Assembly: GCF_001420605.1 (NCBI RefSeq)
Contig: NZ_LJIZ01000013.1
Span: forward strand, 1 to 64,000
DNA from: Bacillus sp. FJAT-25509
GTDB lineage: Bacteria; Bacillota; Bacilli; Bacillales; Bacillaceae_G
Length of the DNA: 64,000 bases
Direction: 5' to 3'
Shown here: positions 16,407 to 25,680 of the stretch, piece by piece
Position numbering within the stretch: position 1 is the first letter of the stretch
How the letters are laid out: each line of letters begins with the position of its first letter
Translations under genes and position numbers: made by a program
The notes under the pieces: generated by a model
What the model saw: only the letters and a program-made list of their open reading frames with translations
Databases searched by the model: none
What the model was told of the DNA's origin: nothing

Positions 16407-17621
16407 ATGATCAGGCAATTTATAGGCTATCAGTCGCCTAAAATCAAAAGTTTAAAGCTTTTATATAGCTTAATACGAAAATTAGGACCAATTAAAGTTA
16501 GTACATTAACTGAAATGACAGGGTATAAACATACTACATGTGTACGTTTATTAGATGAATTAGTACAGGAAGGACTTATATATGACAGTGGTTTAGGGGT
16601 TTCTAGCGGTGGAAGGAGACCAGCAATGTATGTGATTAACCCAACTGCATTCTACTTAATCGGTGTCGAAATCACGAATTTATTTACAACGGTACTACTG
16701 CTTGATTTAAATCTAACAATTGTCGATTCAAAAAAATTAAAAATGAGCAATGTGAGTACTGGAGAATATACTTTAAATTTTGTAACCAAAAGTGTAAGTG
16801 AATTATTAGATCAAAATAATATGAATAGAGAACAATTATTAGGTATTGGTATTGGAGTGTTAGACCCAATTGATCAAGAAAAAGGTGTAATGATTAAATC
16901 GGGATCATTTTTAGCAGATGGATGGGATGATTTAAATATTGTTAAGCACTTAGAAGAAGCTAATCGGTGCCCGGTGTTACTAAATAACGGTACAAATTTA
17001 GCTGCCTTAGCAGAGTACAGACTAAATTTCAGTAAAGAAAACGAGAATATTGTTTTCGTTTCGAGTGATATGGGAATACGCTGTGGAATTATTCAACAAG
17101 GTAAATTAATAAGCAATAAGAACGAGATGGACGATGCTTTTGGACATATGATCGTTGATATTCATGGAAAACTTTGTTCATGTGGTTCATATGGGTGTCT
17201 ACAAGCATACAGTAGTTTGCCTGCGATTCGAGAAGAGGTTATCAAACGTGTTAAGCGCGGTGAGATGACTTCTTTGATGGGTGAATTAAACGATGTCGAA
17301 AATATTAGCTATCATCAAATTCTTGAAGCTTTAGAGAAGGAAGACCCACTTTGTTTAGAAGTCATAAAAGAGGCAGCTAATTACTTTGGAATTGGACTGA
17401 CTAATCTAATTTATATCGTGCGCCCTGATATTGTAATTTGTGGAGGTACACTAGTTCCAAAGCCATTATTCTTTGATGTAGCATGCGAAACAGCACAAGG
17501 AAGATTGAAAAATTATCCAAACAGTCCTGTTCAAATCATTAAATCATCAACAGCCTATAATATCGTTGCACAAGGAGCAGGCTGTATCGTATTTGATCAC
17601 TTTACAGAGGAAACTAAGTAA
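16407..17621 (+). CDS. ROK-family transcriptional regulator (NagC/XylR type)
   Basis: A 404-residue protein with an N-terminal winged helix-turn-helix (about 12-70, including KVSTLTEMTGYKHTTCVRLLD) followed by a ROK sugar-kinase-like domain. The zinc motif is CSCGSYGCLQAYSS and the C-terminal segment is IVRPDIVICGGTL. Proteins of this layout are sugar-responsive repressors rather than kinases. The ATG at 16407 follows GGAGGAG; an in-frame TTG at 16395 is rejected. It is monocistronic, with a strong terminator at 17632. It lies just upstream of the trehalose operon, which has its own regulator, so its target is unknown. Confidence 0.88.
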   Translation: MIRQFIGYQSPKIKSLKLLYSLIRKLGPIKVSTLTEMTGYKHTTCVRLLDELVQEGLIYDSGLGVSSGGRRPAMYVINPTAFYLIGVEITNLFTTVLLLDLNLTIVDSKKLKMSNVSTGEYTLNFVTKSVSELLDQNNMNREQLLGIGIGVLDPIDQEKGVMIKSGSFLADGWDDLNIVKHLEEANRCPVLLNNGTNLAALAEYRLNFSKENENIVFVSSDMGIRCGIIQQGKLISNKNEMDDAFGHMIVDIHGKLCSCGSYGCLQAYSSLPAIREEVIKRVKRGEMTSLMGELNDVENISYHQILEALEKEDPLCLEVIKEAANYFGIGLTNLIYIVRPDIVICGGTLVPKPLFFDVACETAQGRLKNYPNSPVQIIKSSTAYNIVAQGAGCIVFDHFTEETK

Positions 17622-17631
17622 ATAAAAGGTA

Positions 17632-17682
17632 AAAACCGTTAATGCTCTACCTGGGAACAGATAGAGCATTAACGGTTTTTTT
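17632..17682 (+). terminator. Terminator of the ROK gene
   Basis: AACCGTTAATGCTCTA and TAGAGCATTAACGGTT pair perfectly and are followed by a T-run. Confidence 0.92.
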
Positions 17683-17720
17683 ATCAATATTTATGGATTA
17701 TTATTAGTAAATTGATTAGC

Positions 17721-17736
17721 AATTTCCATGGAAATT
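17721..17736. promoter_or_regulatory. Perfect 16-bp palindrome AATTTCCATGGAAATT
   Basis: It lies 10 bp upstream of the cre site in front of treP. Such a perfect dyad could be an operator of another regulator, for example the ROK protein encoded just upstream. Confidence 0.35.
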
Positions 17737-17745
17737 AGTAAGAAG

Positions 17746-17759
17746 TGAGAACGTTTACA
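17746..17759 (+). promoter_or_regulatory. CcpA cre site of the trehalose operon
   Basis: TGAGAACGTTTACA fits the cre consensus TGWNANCGNTNNCA at all fixed positions. It lies just upstream of the -35 box of the treP promoter, so binding of CcpA-HPr-Ser-P would affect it in the presence of glucose. Confidence 0.7.
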
Positions 17760-17767
17760 AAAAACGC

Positions 17768-17813
17768 TTGCAATCCTGTACGTACAAGAATATACTAATC
17801 TTGTACGTACAGG
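17768..17813 (+). promoter_or_regulatory. treP promoter with two TreR-type operators
   Basis: TTGCAA (17768-17773), a 17-bp spacer and TATACT (17791-17796) form a sigma-A promoter. CCTGTACGTACAAG (17775-17788) fills the spacer, and the exact inverse CTTGTACGTACAGG (17800-17813) covers the start of transcription. Each contains the palindrome TTGTACGTAC or its relative, like the TTGTATATACAA operators of B. subtilis TreR. A repressor on either would block polymerase. Confidence 0.82.
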
Positions 17814-17864
17814 ATGAATTTGAAATTATAAAATAAATAATAGATTGCTCAAGGAGGGGATATC

Positions 17865-19283
17865 ATGAGCCGATTTAATGATGAAGCAAAACAATTACTT
17901 CAATACATTGGCGGTAAAGATAACATCGCTACCGTAACTCATTGTGCAACACGAATGCGTTTTGTGTTGAAAGATGTTAAAAAAGCTGATGAAAAAATGA
18001 TTCAAGAAATTAAAATAGTTAAAGGTACTTTTACGCAAGCTGGACAATTTCAAGTAATTATCGGTAATGAAGTATCTACTTTTTATAATGACTTTGCAAA
18101 ATTAGCTGGGGTAGAGGAAACTTCAAAAGAAGAAGCTAAAATAGCTGCAAGGCAAAATATGACATGGATTCAAAGACTACTTGCTCACTTAGCAGAAATC
18201 TTCTCACCATTAATTCCAGCCATTGTTGTAGGGGGGCTGATCTTAGGGTTCCGTAACATAATTGGGGATATTAAACTACTAGACCATGGTACAAAAACAC
18301 TTGTCGAAACCTCTCAATTTTGGGCAGGTACGCATTCCTTTTTATGGTTGATCGGTGAAGCCATATTTCATTTCTTACCAGTCGGTATTACATGGTCAAT
18401 TACAAAGAAAATGGGTACGACTCAAATTCTAGGGATTGTTTTAGGTATTACACTTGTTTCACCACAGCTACTAAATGCATACGCAGTAGCAGGTGGGGCT
18501 GTACCACCAGTTTGGGACTTTGGTTTTGCTAAAATCGATATGATTGGTTATCAAGCGCAAGTTATTCCAGCTATTTTAGCCGGTTTTACTTTAGCGTTTT
18601 TAGAGACAAATATTCGAAAAATCGTTCCAAGTGCAATTTCAATGATTGTAGTACCATTCTTTGCACTAGTACCAACAGTTTTAATTGCACATGTAGTATT
18701 AGGTCCAATCGGTTGGAAAATCGGTTCAGCTGTCTCGCATTTAGTATATTCAGGATTAACGTCTTCATTTGGATGGCTATTTGCCTTAGTTTTTGGTTTC
18801 TTTTATGCACCTCTAGTTATAACTGGATTGCATCATATGACTAATGCAATCGATCTTCAACTAATGAGTCAGCTTAATGGAACAAATCTGTGGCCGATGA
18901 TCGCTTTATCAAATATCGCACAAGGTTCAGCTGTTTTAGCAATCATTTATTTGAATAGAAAGAATGAAGAAGAAAAGCAAGTATCAATACCTGCTGCAAT
19001 CTCTTGTTTCTTAGGCGTAACAGAGCCAGCAATGTTTGGTATTAACTTAAAGTATGCTTATCCATTCTTAGCTGCTATGATCGGATCTGGTATAGCTGCT
19101 ATTGTTTCAGTTGGTTCAGGTGTAATGGCGAATTCAATTGGTGTTGGAGGCCTTCCAGCAATTTTATCTATTCAACCTAAACATATTGGGATGTTTTCAA
19201 TCGCTATGCTAGTTGCAGTCGTTGTCCCATTTATTTTAACGATTATCTTTAACAAGAAAAAACTACTAGTGAAAAGCTCATAA
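17865..19283 (+). CDS. treP: PTS trehalose transporter EIIBC
   Basis: A 472-residue protein with an EIIB domain (about 1-80; phosphorylated Cys27 in THCATRMRFVL) and an EIIC membrane domain (about 105-465) with about ten helices, including the family segments GVTEPAMFGINLKYAYPF and TGLHHMTNAID. It imports trehalose as trehalose-6-phosphate; there is no fused EIIA, as usual for this group, which uses a glucose-type EIIA. A candidate partner is the EIIA encoded at 30.6 kb. The TreC enzyme and a TreR regulator follow, which supports trehalose rather than sucrose. AGGAGGGG precedes the ATG. Confidence 0.93.
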   Translation: MSRFNDEAKQLLQYIGGKDNIATVTHCATRMRFVLKDVKKADEKMIQEIKIVKGTFTQAGQFQVIIGNEVSTFYNDFAKLAGVEETSKEEAKIAARQNMTWIQRLLAHLAEIFSPLIPAIVVGGLILGFRNIIGDIKLLDHGTKTLVETSQFWAGTHSFLWLIGEAIFHFLPVGITWSITKKMGTTQILGIVLGITLVSPQLLNAYAVAGGAVPPVWDFGFAKIDMIGYQAQVIPAILAGFTLAFLETNIRKIVPSAISMIVVPFFALVPTVLIAHVVLGPIGWKIGSAVSHLVYSGLTSSFGWLFALVFGFFYAPLVITGLHHMTNAIDLQLMSQLNGTNLWPMIALSNIAQGSAVLAIIYLNRKNEEEKQVSIPAAISCFLGVTEPAMFGINLKYAYPFLAAMIGSGIAAIVSVGSGVMANSIGVGGLPAILSIQPKHIGMFSIAMLVAVVVPFILTIIFNKKKLLVKSS

Positions 19284-19293
19284 TTATTTAAGG

Positions 19294-19316
19294 GGAAGGA
19301 AATCTATTTTCCTTCC
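19294..19316 (+). terminator. Intercistronic hairpin between treP and treC
   Basis: GGAAGGAAA and TTTCCTTCC pair around TCTAT, followed by TTCG. The poor T-run suggests mRNA stabilisation or partial termination rather than a full stop. Confidence 0.5.
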
Positions 19317-19352
19317 TTTCGAATTTATTTATAAATCAAGGAGATTATCAAA

Positions 19353-21029
19353 ATGAAGGATTTTAAGAACAGTGTCGTATACCAAATTTATCCTAAGTCT
19401 TTTTATGATTCGAATGGAGATGGCTTTGGAGACTTAAGAGGAGTTACAAAAAAGCTTGATTATTTAAAAGAATTAGGTGTTGACTACATTTGGCTTACTC
19501 CATTTTATGTATCTCCTCAAAATGATAATGGTTATGATGTCGCAGATTATCGAAAGATTGATTCAGCATACGGAACAATGGAAGATTTTGATGAATTAGT
19601 GAAGGCAGCCAAACGCTGTGATATAGAAATAATGCTGGATATGGTTTTTAATCATACTTCATCAGAACACGAGTGGTTTAAGAAAGCTCTTGACGGAGAT
19701 GAAAAATATAAAAATTACTATATTTTTAGGGAAGAAAAGGACGGAAAAGAGCCAACGAATTGGATTTCCAAATTTGGTGGTTCTACTTGGGAAAACATTG
19801 AGAATTCGAATGAATATTATTTACACCTCTTCGATAAAACTCAACCAGATTTAAACTGGGAAAATAGTGAGGTACAAAATGAACTATTCGATATCGTTAA
19901 TTTCTGGATTGATAAGGGCGTAAAAGGATTTCGTTTGGATGTCATTAATCTGATTTCTAAGCCAGAAGTTATGGTTGATGACGAAATAGGTGACGGCAGA
20001 AAATACTATACAGATGGACCTCGAATTCATGAGTATTTAAAGAAGTTAAATAATGAGACGTTTGGTAAGAGTGAAGAAATCATTACTGTTGGTGAAATGT
20101 CTTCAACTTCAATCGACCATTGTATTCGATACTCAAATCCGTCTGAGAATGAGTTATCGATGGTTTTTAGCTTTCATCATTTAAAAATTGACTATAAAGA
20201 TGGACAAAAATGGTCATTAATGGATTTTGATTTTATGTCACTTAAGTCAATTCTGGATCAGTGGCAAAAAGGTATGCAATCAGGAAATGGATGGAACGCC
20301 CTATTTTGGTGTAACCATGATCAGCCACGTATTGTTTCACGTATTGGAGACGATCAAAAATATCATAAAGAATCAGCCAAAATGCTTGCTACTACAATGC
20401 ATTTATTAAGAGGAACGCCATATATTTACCAAGGTGAAGAAATTGGAATGCCTAATCCTAAATTTGACGCAATTGAAGACTATCGAGATGTAGAAAGCTT
20501 AAATTATTATAAAATATTAAAAGAAAATGGTGTTCCAGAAAGTGAAATATTAGCCATTTTAAAGAGTAAATCTAGGGACAATTCTCGTACGCCTATGCAA
20601 TGGAATGGTTCAATACATGCAGGATTCACTACTGGTACACCTTGGATTTCAACAGGAAAAGATTACGAACAAATAAATGTCGAAAAGTCTCTAGTTGATG
20701 AAGATTCAGTGTTTCATCATTATAAAAAACTAATTAATTTAAGAAAAGAATTCGATATAATTTCGACAGGTACGTATGATTCTTTATTACTAAATCATGA
20801 ACAAATTTTTGCATACACTCGTAAGCTTGATAATCGAATGTTGTTAGTCGTTAATAATTTTTATGGCGAGGATGCTCTTTTTAAGTTACCAGAAGATATT
20901 GCTATTGGGGAGTATGACAAGCAGATATTAATTTCAAATTATAAGGATTCTAGTCAAGATTTAACTGAGTTTACGTTGCGTCCATATGAGTCAATTTGTT
21001 ACCTTCTTGAGAAAAATGTGAGAATATAA
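19353..21029 (+). CDS. treC: Alpha,alpha-phosphotrehalase (trehalose-6-phosphate hydrolase)
   Basis: A cytoplasmic GH13 enzyme of 558 residues splitting trehalose-6-phosphate into glucose and glucose-6-phosphate. Conserved regions: MLDMVFNHTSSEH (region I), GFRLDVINLISKP with the nucleophile Asp (region II), TVGEMSS with the acid Glu (region III) and WCNHDQPR (region IV). The sequence is GH13 subfamily 29-like; oligo-1,6-glucosidase is the main alternative, excluded by the operon with treP and treR. It follows treP by 70 bp; AAGGAG precedes the ATG. B. subtilis calls the same gene treA. Confidence 0.93.
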   Translation: MKDFKNSVVYQIYPKSFYDSNGDGFGDLRGVTKKLDYLKELGVDYIWLTPFYVSPQNDNGYDVADYRKIDSAYGTMEDFDELVKAAKRCDIEIMLDMVFNHTSSEHEWFKKALDGDEKYKNYYIFREEKDGKEPTNWISKFGGSTWENIENSNEYYLHLFDKTQPDLNWENSEVQNELFDIVNFWIDKGVKGFRLDVINLISKPEVMVDDEIGDGRKYYTDGPRIHEYLKKLNNETFGKSEEIITVGEMSSTSIDHCIRYSNPSENELSMVFSFHHLKIDYKDGQKWSLMDFDFMSLKSILDQWQKGMQSGNGWNALFWCNHDQPRIVSRIGDDQKYHKESAKMLATTMHLLRGTPYIYQGEEIGMPNPKFDAIEDYRDVESLNYYKILKENGVPESEILAILKSKSRDNSRTPMQWNGSIHAGFTTGTPWISTGKDYEQINVEKSLVDEDSVFHHYKKLINLRKEFDIISTGTYDSLLLNHEQIFAYTRKLDNRMLLVVNNFYGEDALFKLPEDIAIGEYDKQILISNYKDSSQDLTEFTLRPYESICYLLEKNVRI

Positions 21030-21043
21030 TAAAATTTTTCTAG

Positions 21044-21778
21044 GTGATGAAAATGAACACAAAGTATATTTCGATCTATCATAAGTTAATTGAACAGATT
21101 GAAAAAGGAGCTTTTACTGTTGGTAGTAAAATACCTTCTGAAAAGTCATTAATGGAGCAATTTAATGTTTCTAGAGATACAATTAGAAAATCATTACAAA
21201 TGCTTGAACAAAACGGTTATATAAATAAAGTCAAAGGCAAAGGTTCGTTTATTTTAGACACTGCAAAATTAAATTTCCCAGTAACAGGTTTAATTAGTTT
21301 TAAAGAATTATCAAATCAAATCGGTAGAGAAGCAGAAACGATTGTAGAAATTCTTGAAAAGAAGTGGCCTAGTAAATTTATAAGAGAACAACTAGAAATA
21401 GATGACCAAACCACGATTTGGAAAGTAGTTAGAGCTAGAAAAATCGACGGGAAAAAAATAATTTTAGACAAAGAGTACTACAATAGTGTTTATGTCGAAA
21501 AACTTTCAAGGTCAATCTGCGAAGGGTCAATTTTCGACTATATAGAAAATACTCTACACTTAAATATTGGCTTTGCGAAAAAAGAAATTGTCGTACAAGC
21601 TTGTACAGAAGATGACCAAAAATATTTAGATTTAGATGGCTATGATATGGTAGTAGTTGTAAATACATTCGTATACTTAGACGATGGTTCTCTATTACAA
21701 TACGGTCAATCTAGACATAGGCCTGATAAGTTCAAATTTGTTGATTTTGCTAGAAGAATAAAACAGGTTAATGAATGA
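21044..21778 (+). CDS. treR: Trehalose operon repressor TreR (GntR family)
   Basis: A regulator of about 243 residues. The N-terminal GntR winged helix (about 1-72) includes SLMEQFNVSRDTIRKSL and NGYINKVKGKGSFI. The C-terminal UTRA domain (about 95-235) senses an effector, trehalose-6-phosphate in B. subtilis TreR. It is the third gene of the operon, 14 bp after treC. It probably binds the twin CTTGTACGTACAGG sites at the treP promoter and so represses its own synthesis. Two ATG codons (21044 shown as first, the second one codon later) are both usable behind AGGTGATG. Confidence 0.9.
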   Translation: MMKMNTKYISIYHKLIEQIEKGAFTVGSKIPSEKSLMEQFNVSRDTIRKSLQMLEQNGYINKVKGKGSFILDTAKLNFPVTGLISFKELSNQIGREAETIVEILEKKWPSKFIREQLEIDDQTTIWKVVRARKIDGKKIILDKEYYNSVYVEKLSRSICEGSIFDYIENTLHLNIGFAKKEIVVQACTEDDQKYLDLDGYDMVVVVNTFVYLDDGSLLQYGQSRHRPDKFKFVDFARRIKQVNE

Positions 21779-21804
21779 ATTTAAAACCTTATTCAATTTA
21801 GACT

Positions 21805-21872
21805 ACACCCCTTAAAGTAGATGTTGGAAATACCCTCTGTCGGGCAACATTGAATATAAGGGGTGTTTTTTA
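21805..21872 (+). terminator. Terminator of the trehalose operon
   Basis: ACACCCCTTA and TAAGGGGTGT form the base, and ATGTTG with CAACAT forms an inner stem. A T-run follows. Confidence 0.8.
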
Positions 21873-22305
21873 TAGCTAAAAAGTTCTTACGTGCACGAAT
21901 AAAAGGCTATTTCCAAAAGAAATTATGCTATTTTCTTTTAAGTCCTCTATTTGTTTAGTATTACATCAAAAGGTATTTGTGATATTAAAAATAAAATGGC
22001 TAGCGGGAGTAATTCCCTGGTCCTTTAAGTGAAAGAGATTATTCTATGTTTCCTATTATAAAACTACGAACATTCTTGCTAAGAAAAAGAGTTGATTAGT
22101 GTAAAAAGAGAGATTGCAATATAGAGAATAAGTCATTTGTTTGATTGTCATGTTATAATTAAAGACTTGACAGCGTGATGTGCGCGAAATGGCTTCAGCG
22201 GTTATTTCATAGAAAAAGATTATATAATATCAAAATCTACAGTTTTGACTAATAGGTCACACTATAAAAGTTGATAATGGAAATAATGAGTAAAAAAGAG
22301 GATGA
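21873..22305. other. Intergenic region upstream of the RlmI-type gene
   Basis: About 430 bp without a gene that I can support. TATAAT at about 22155 could be the -10 of a promoter, but no good -35 stands 16-18 bp before it. No strong hairpin or repeat was seen. Confidence 0.4.
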
Positions 22306-23514
22306 ATGGATGGGCTTATGGATAAAGAAATGAATCTAAAAATTAAACAAAAATTTGTAAGAGATTATAAAACCGGGTATCCACTAATTTCAAAAGAATC
22401 GATCGTGAATAGTAAAGATTTAAAAAGTGAAGGTACGATAATAAATCTAGTAGATGAGCGTAATGGTTTTATCGGAAAGGGTTACTATGGAAAGCAAAAT
22501 AAGGGTTTAGGTTGGATTCTTAGCCTAAAAGAGCATGAAAAGATTAGTCCTAAGTTCTTTGAAGATAAAATTAAACAAGCAATCGAAGACCGCAAACAAT
22601 TTTATAATAGCTCTGATACGACAGCATTTAGAGTATTTAATGGAGAAGGCGATGGGATTGGCGGATTAACGATAGATTTTTTTGACGGATTTTATTTAAT
22701 TAGTTGGTATAGCGAAGGAATCTATCAATTCAAAGATTGGGTTATTCAAGCATTAGAGAATATTGTCGAATTCAAAGGGATTTATCAGAAGAAGCGCTTC
22801 GATACAAAAGGTCAGTATATTGAAGAAGATGACTTTGTGATGGGGGAAAGAGGTCAATTTCCTATTATCGTAAAGGAAAATGGAGTTAATTTTGCTATCT
22901 ATTTAAATGATGGAGCAATGGTAGGCGTATTTTTGGATCAACGCGAAGTTAGAAAGCTAATTCGAGATAAATATGCTTACGAGAAAACAGTTTTAAATAC
23001 TTTCTCATATACAGGCGCATTCTCTGTCTTTGCAGCAGTAGGAGGGGCTAGTAAGACTACTAGTGTTGACTTAGCTAATCGGAGCTTAGATAAAACAAAA
23101 GAACAATTTAAAATTAATGGGATTGATCCTTCTACCGAAAGCATAGTCGTTGAGGATGTATTTCATTACTTTAAATATGCAGTAAAAAAGAACCTTTTAT
23201 TTGATATGGTTATTTTAGATCCACCAAGCTTTGCAAGATCTAAAAAACATACCTTTAGTGCCGAAAAGGACTATAAGAACCTGTTGAAAGAAGCGATTAC
23301 GATTACAGAAAATGATGGTGTAATTGTTGCTTCAACGAATTGTAGTACTTTTGGAATGAATAAATTTAAAGGGTTTATTGACACGGCGTTTAAGGAATTA
23401 GGCGGGCAATATAAATTAATGGAAGAATTCAGCCTACCTAATGATTTTAAAACAAGTAAACAGTTTAAAGAAGGTAACTATTTAAAAGTCGTATTTATTC
23501 GTAAAATAAAGTAA
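22306..23514 (+). CDS. Class I SAM-dependent rRNA methyltransferase, RlmI/RlmK-like
   Basis: A 402-residue protein with an N-terminal PUA-like domain (about 8-80) and a C-terminal Rossmann methyltransferase domain (about 200-400). The SAM site is LNTFSYTGAFSVFAAVGGA and SVDLANRSLD. DPPSFARSKKHTF is the catalytic DPPxF motif, and ASTNCSTF carries the Cys typical of m5C rRNA enzymes. E. coli RlmI methylates C1962 of 23S rRNA; this assignment is by family. The start is uncertain: ATG at 22306 follows AGAGGA closely, and an in-frame ATG lies four codons later. It is alone, with a terminator directly after it. Confidence 0.88.
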   Translation: MDGLMDKEMNLKIKQKFVRDYKTGYPLISKESIVNSKDLKSEGTIINLVDERNGFIGKGYYGKQNKGLGWILSLKEHEKISPKFFEDKIKQAIEDRKQFYNSSDTTAFRVFNGEGDGIGGLTIDFFDGFYLISWYSEGIYQFKDWVIQALENIVEFKGIYQKKRFDTKGQYIEEDDFVMGERGQFPIIVKENGVNFAIYLNDGAMVGVFLDQREVRKLIRDKYAYEKTVLNTFSYTGAFSVFAAVGGASKTTSVDLANRSLDKTKEQFKINGIDPSTESIVVEDVFHYFKYAVKKNLLFDMVILDPPSFARSKKHTFSAEKDYKNLLKEAITITENDGVIVASTNCSTFGMNKFKGFIDTAFKELGGQYKLMEEFSLPNDFKTSKQFKEGNYLKVVFIRKIK

Positions 23515-23549
23515 AAAAATGGACTGACAGATCTGTCAGTCCTACTTTT
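23514..23549. terminator. Bidirectional terminator between the methyltransferase gene and pepT
   Basis: GGACTGACAG and its exact complement form a 22-bp perfect palindrome (23521-23542), with A-runs before it and T-runs after it. Confidence 0.9.
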
Positions 23550-24791
23550 TTACTTTGAAGTTGCTTTTTGTTCATATAATTTGATTACTTCAATCATAAC
23601 ATTCGTTGCTTTAGCCATATTGTCGATTGAGATGTATTCAAATTTACCGTGGTAGTTTTCTCCACCTGTAAAAATATTTGGAGTAGGTAGCCCCATATAT
23701 GAAAGCTGTGATCCATCTGTACCACCACGAATTGGTTCTACAATTGGTGTGATTTCTAGGTTTGTCATTGCCTCGTGAGCAATATCAACAACCTCTTTAA
23801 CAGGTAAGATTTTCTCACCCATATTATAATACTGATCTTTTAATTCTAAAATTATGGTATTTTCACCATGTGTTTCTTTTAATTGATTTACAATATTCGA
23901 CAATGTCTCTTTTCGATTAGCAAATTTTGTTTTATCATGATCTCTAATTATGTAGTGCATTTTTGTTAGCTCTACATCACCTTCAATTGATACTAGATGA
24001 TAAAAGCCTTCGTAACCTTCAGTTGATTCTGGCGCTTCTTCAACAGGTAATAAATTATTTATTTCCATGGCAATTTTCATAGAATTTATCATTTTACCTT
24101 TAGCAGTACCTGGGTGCACATTTTTACCTTTTACCGTAATCATTGCTCCTGCAGCATTAAAGCTCTCGTATTGAAGCTCTCCTAGTGGACCACCGTCCAT
24201 TGTGTAAGCATATTTAGCATCAAATGCTTTTACATCAAATTTATGTGGGCCTCTACCAATCTCTTCATCTGGTGTGAATGCGACTCTTATTTTGCCGTGT
24301 TTGATTTCCGGATGTTGAACTAAATACTCCATCGCAGTCATAATTTCAGCGATTCCAGCCTTATTATCTGCACCAAGTAATGTTGTTCCATCAGTTGTCA
24401 TTAATGTATGACCTATATATTTAGTTAACTCTGGTGAATGACTTGGAGATAATACTACATTTAAACTCTCGTTTAAAACGATGTCATTTCCATCATAGTT
24501 TTCAACTAGCTGAGGGTTAACATTTTTTCCTGTAAAGTCTGTCGCTGTGTCTAAATGCGCTAAAAATCCAATTGTTGGAATATCTTTGTCGGAATTTGCC
24601 GGAAGTGTAGCCATTACATAACCATTGTCATCCGTTGTTACGTCAACTAATCCAACTTTGTTTAACTCTTCCACTAACATGCGGCCCAAAGTTAATTGGC
24701 CAGGTGTAGAAGGGCATGTTTCACTACTTGCATTTGATTGTGTATCAACCTTTGCATAACTAATTAAACGATTAATTAACTCATTTTTCAT
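23550..24791 (-). CDS. pepT: Peptidase T (tripeptide aminopeptidase)
   Basis: A 413-residue M20B metallopeptidase that removes the N-terminal residue of tripeptides in the cytoplasm. The zinc and catalytic motifs are [37 protein letters not shown] and [33 protein letters not shown] is the late metal/substrate loop. The ATG at 24791 follows AAAGGAG by 8 bp; a longer reading from 24842 has no such site. It is convergent with the methyltransferase gene. Confidence 0.95.
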   Translation of the reverse strand: MKNELINRLISYAKVDTQSNASSETCPSTPGQLTLGRMLVEELNKVGLVDVTTDDNGYVMATLPANSDKDIPTIGFLAHLDTATDFTGKNVNPQLVENYDGNDIVLNESLNVVLSPSHSPELTKYIGHTLMTTDGTTLLGADNKAGIAEIMTAMEYLVQHPEIKHGKIRVAFTPDEEIGRGPHKFDVKAFDAKYAYTMDGGPLGELQYESFNAAGAMITVKGKNVHPGTAKGKMINSMKIAMEINNLLPVEEAPESTEGYEGFYHLVSIEGDVELTKMHYIIRDHDKTKFANRKETLSNIVNQLKETHGENTIILELKDQYYNMGEKILPVKEVVDIAHEAMTNLEITPIVEPIRGGTDGSQLSYMGLPTPNIFTGGENYHGKFEYISIDNMAKATNVMIEVIKLYEQKATSK

Positions 24792-24908
24792 ATGAAAATC
24801 TCCTTTTTTACATTTCATATTTCTTGGGTAATACGCTTTCATTTTTTACTTTTAGCGAAAAGAGGCTATATTTATATTGTAGTTCTTTCTATATTTGAAA
24901 GTAAAATA

Positions 24909-25544
24909 TTACGCAACTCTGTTCCTATTTAAAATGCTTTTAGCGATTAAAAACTGTGCCGAGTAGTAGGTAATCATGATTAATTCATGACCATATTTAA
25001 CACTTTCTACAAATAGGTCCCACGATAAGATAGAATCTGAAATGATAAATAATAAACTCCCAAAAATAGCCCATTTGTTTCCAGTCATTATGGCTGTAAA
25101 TACCATCAAAGAGATTGCTACTGAATAGGCTATTACCGGAATAACTAAGTTTTCCTGTCCACTTTCGTTTAACGATTTTACTAAATTAGAGCATAGAAAA
25201 AACGCATAAATTGCAATTGGAATGATCGCTAGTACGCGATAAATTGAAAATTTCCATCCTGATATAAAACCAGCAGCGTAAAACAAATGCCCAATTAGAA
25301 AAGCACTTAAACCAACAACAAACCAGATTAACGTTCCGTCACCAATCATACAAAAAATAAGACCTAAAAATATAAGAGCACGATATTTAGTTGATTGATA
25401 AGGAATTTGTGAAAAGGCATAACTAATAATCAACACCATTGGAATTACCTTAAATAGTATTTTTATGCTCACAGGTTCTGAAGGAATAAAAAAGATATAG
25501 AGAATACCAAAAAATAAAATAAGTATAGGTAAATACTTCTTCAA
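24909..25544 (-). CDS. YhhN-family (lysoplasmalogenase-like) membrane protein
   Basis: A 211-residue protein with about eight hydrophobic segments. It has the TMEM86/YhhN signature: KVIPMVLI near helix 2, FCMIGDGTL in the middle, GHLFYAAGF, and ISDSILSWDLF near the C-terminus. Characterised members hydrolyse the vinyl ether bond of lysoplasmalogen; bacterial members of aerobes may have other substrates. The acidic residues of GDG and SDS match the proposed active site. It is a single gene on the minus strand, 117 bp before pepT in the direction of transcription. Confidence 0.85.
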   Translation of the reverse strand: MKKYLPILILFFGILYIFFIPSEPVSIKILFKVIPMVLIISYAFSQIPYQSTKYRALIFLGLIFCMIGDGTLIWFVVGLSAFLIGHLFYAAGFISGWKFSIYRVLAIIPIAIYAFFLCSNLVKSLNESGQENLVIPVIAYSVAISLMVFTAIMTGNKWAIFGSLLFIISDSILSWDLFVESVKYGHELIMITYYSAQFLIAKSILNRNRVA

Positions 25545-25642
25545 AATAAAATTACCCCTTTCTAACTATTTCCTTTTTACTAAATATTATCAGTGAAAAA
25601 TGTAAAGAATGCTATTAGAAATAAAGATAGTAGTCTATTAAA

Positions 25643-25680
25643 CTATAAAAAAAGCAAACCATAAATGGTTTGCTTTTATG
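25643..25680 (-). terminator. Terminator of the L,D-transpeptidase gene
   Basis: AAAGCAAACCAT and ATGGTTTGCTTT pair perfectly, with a T-run on the minus strand. Confidence 0.88.
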
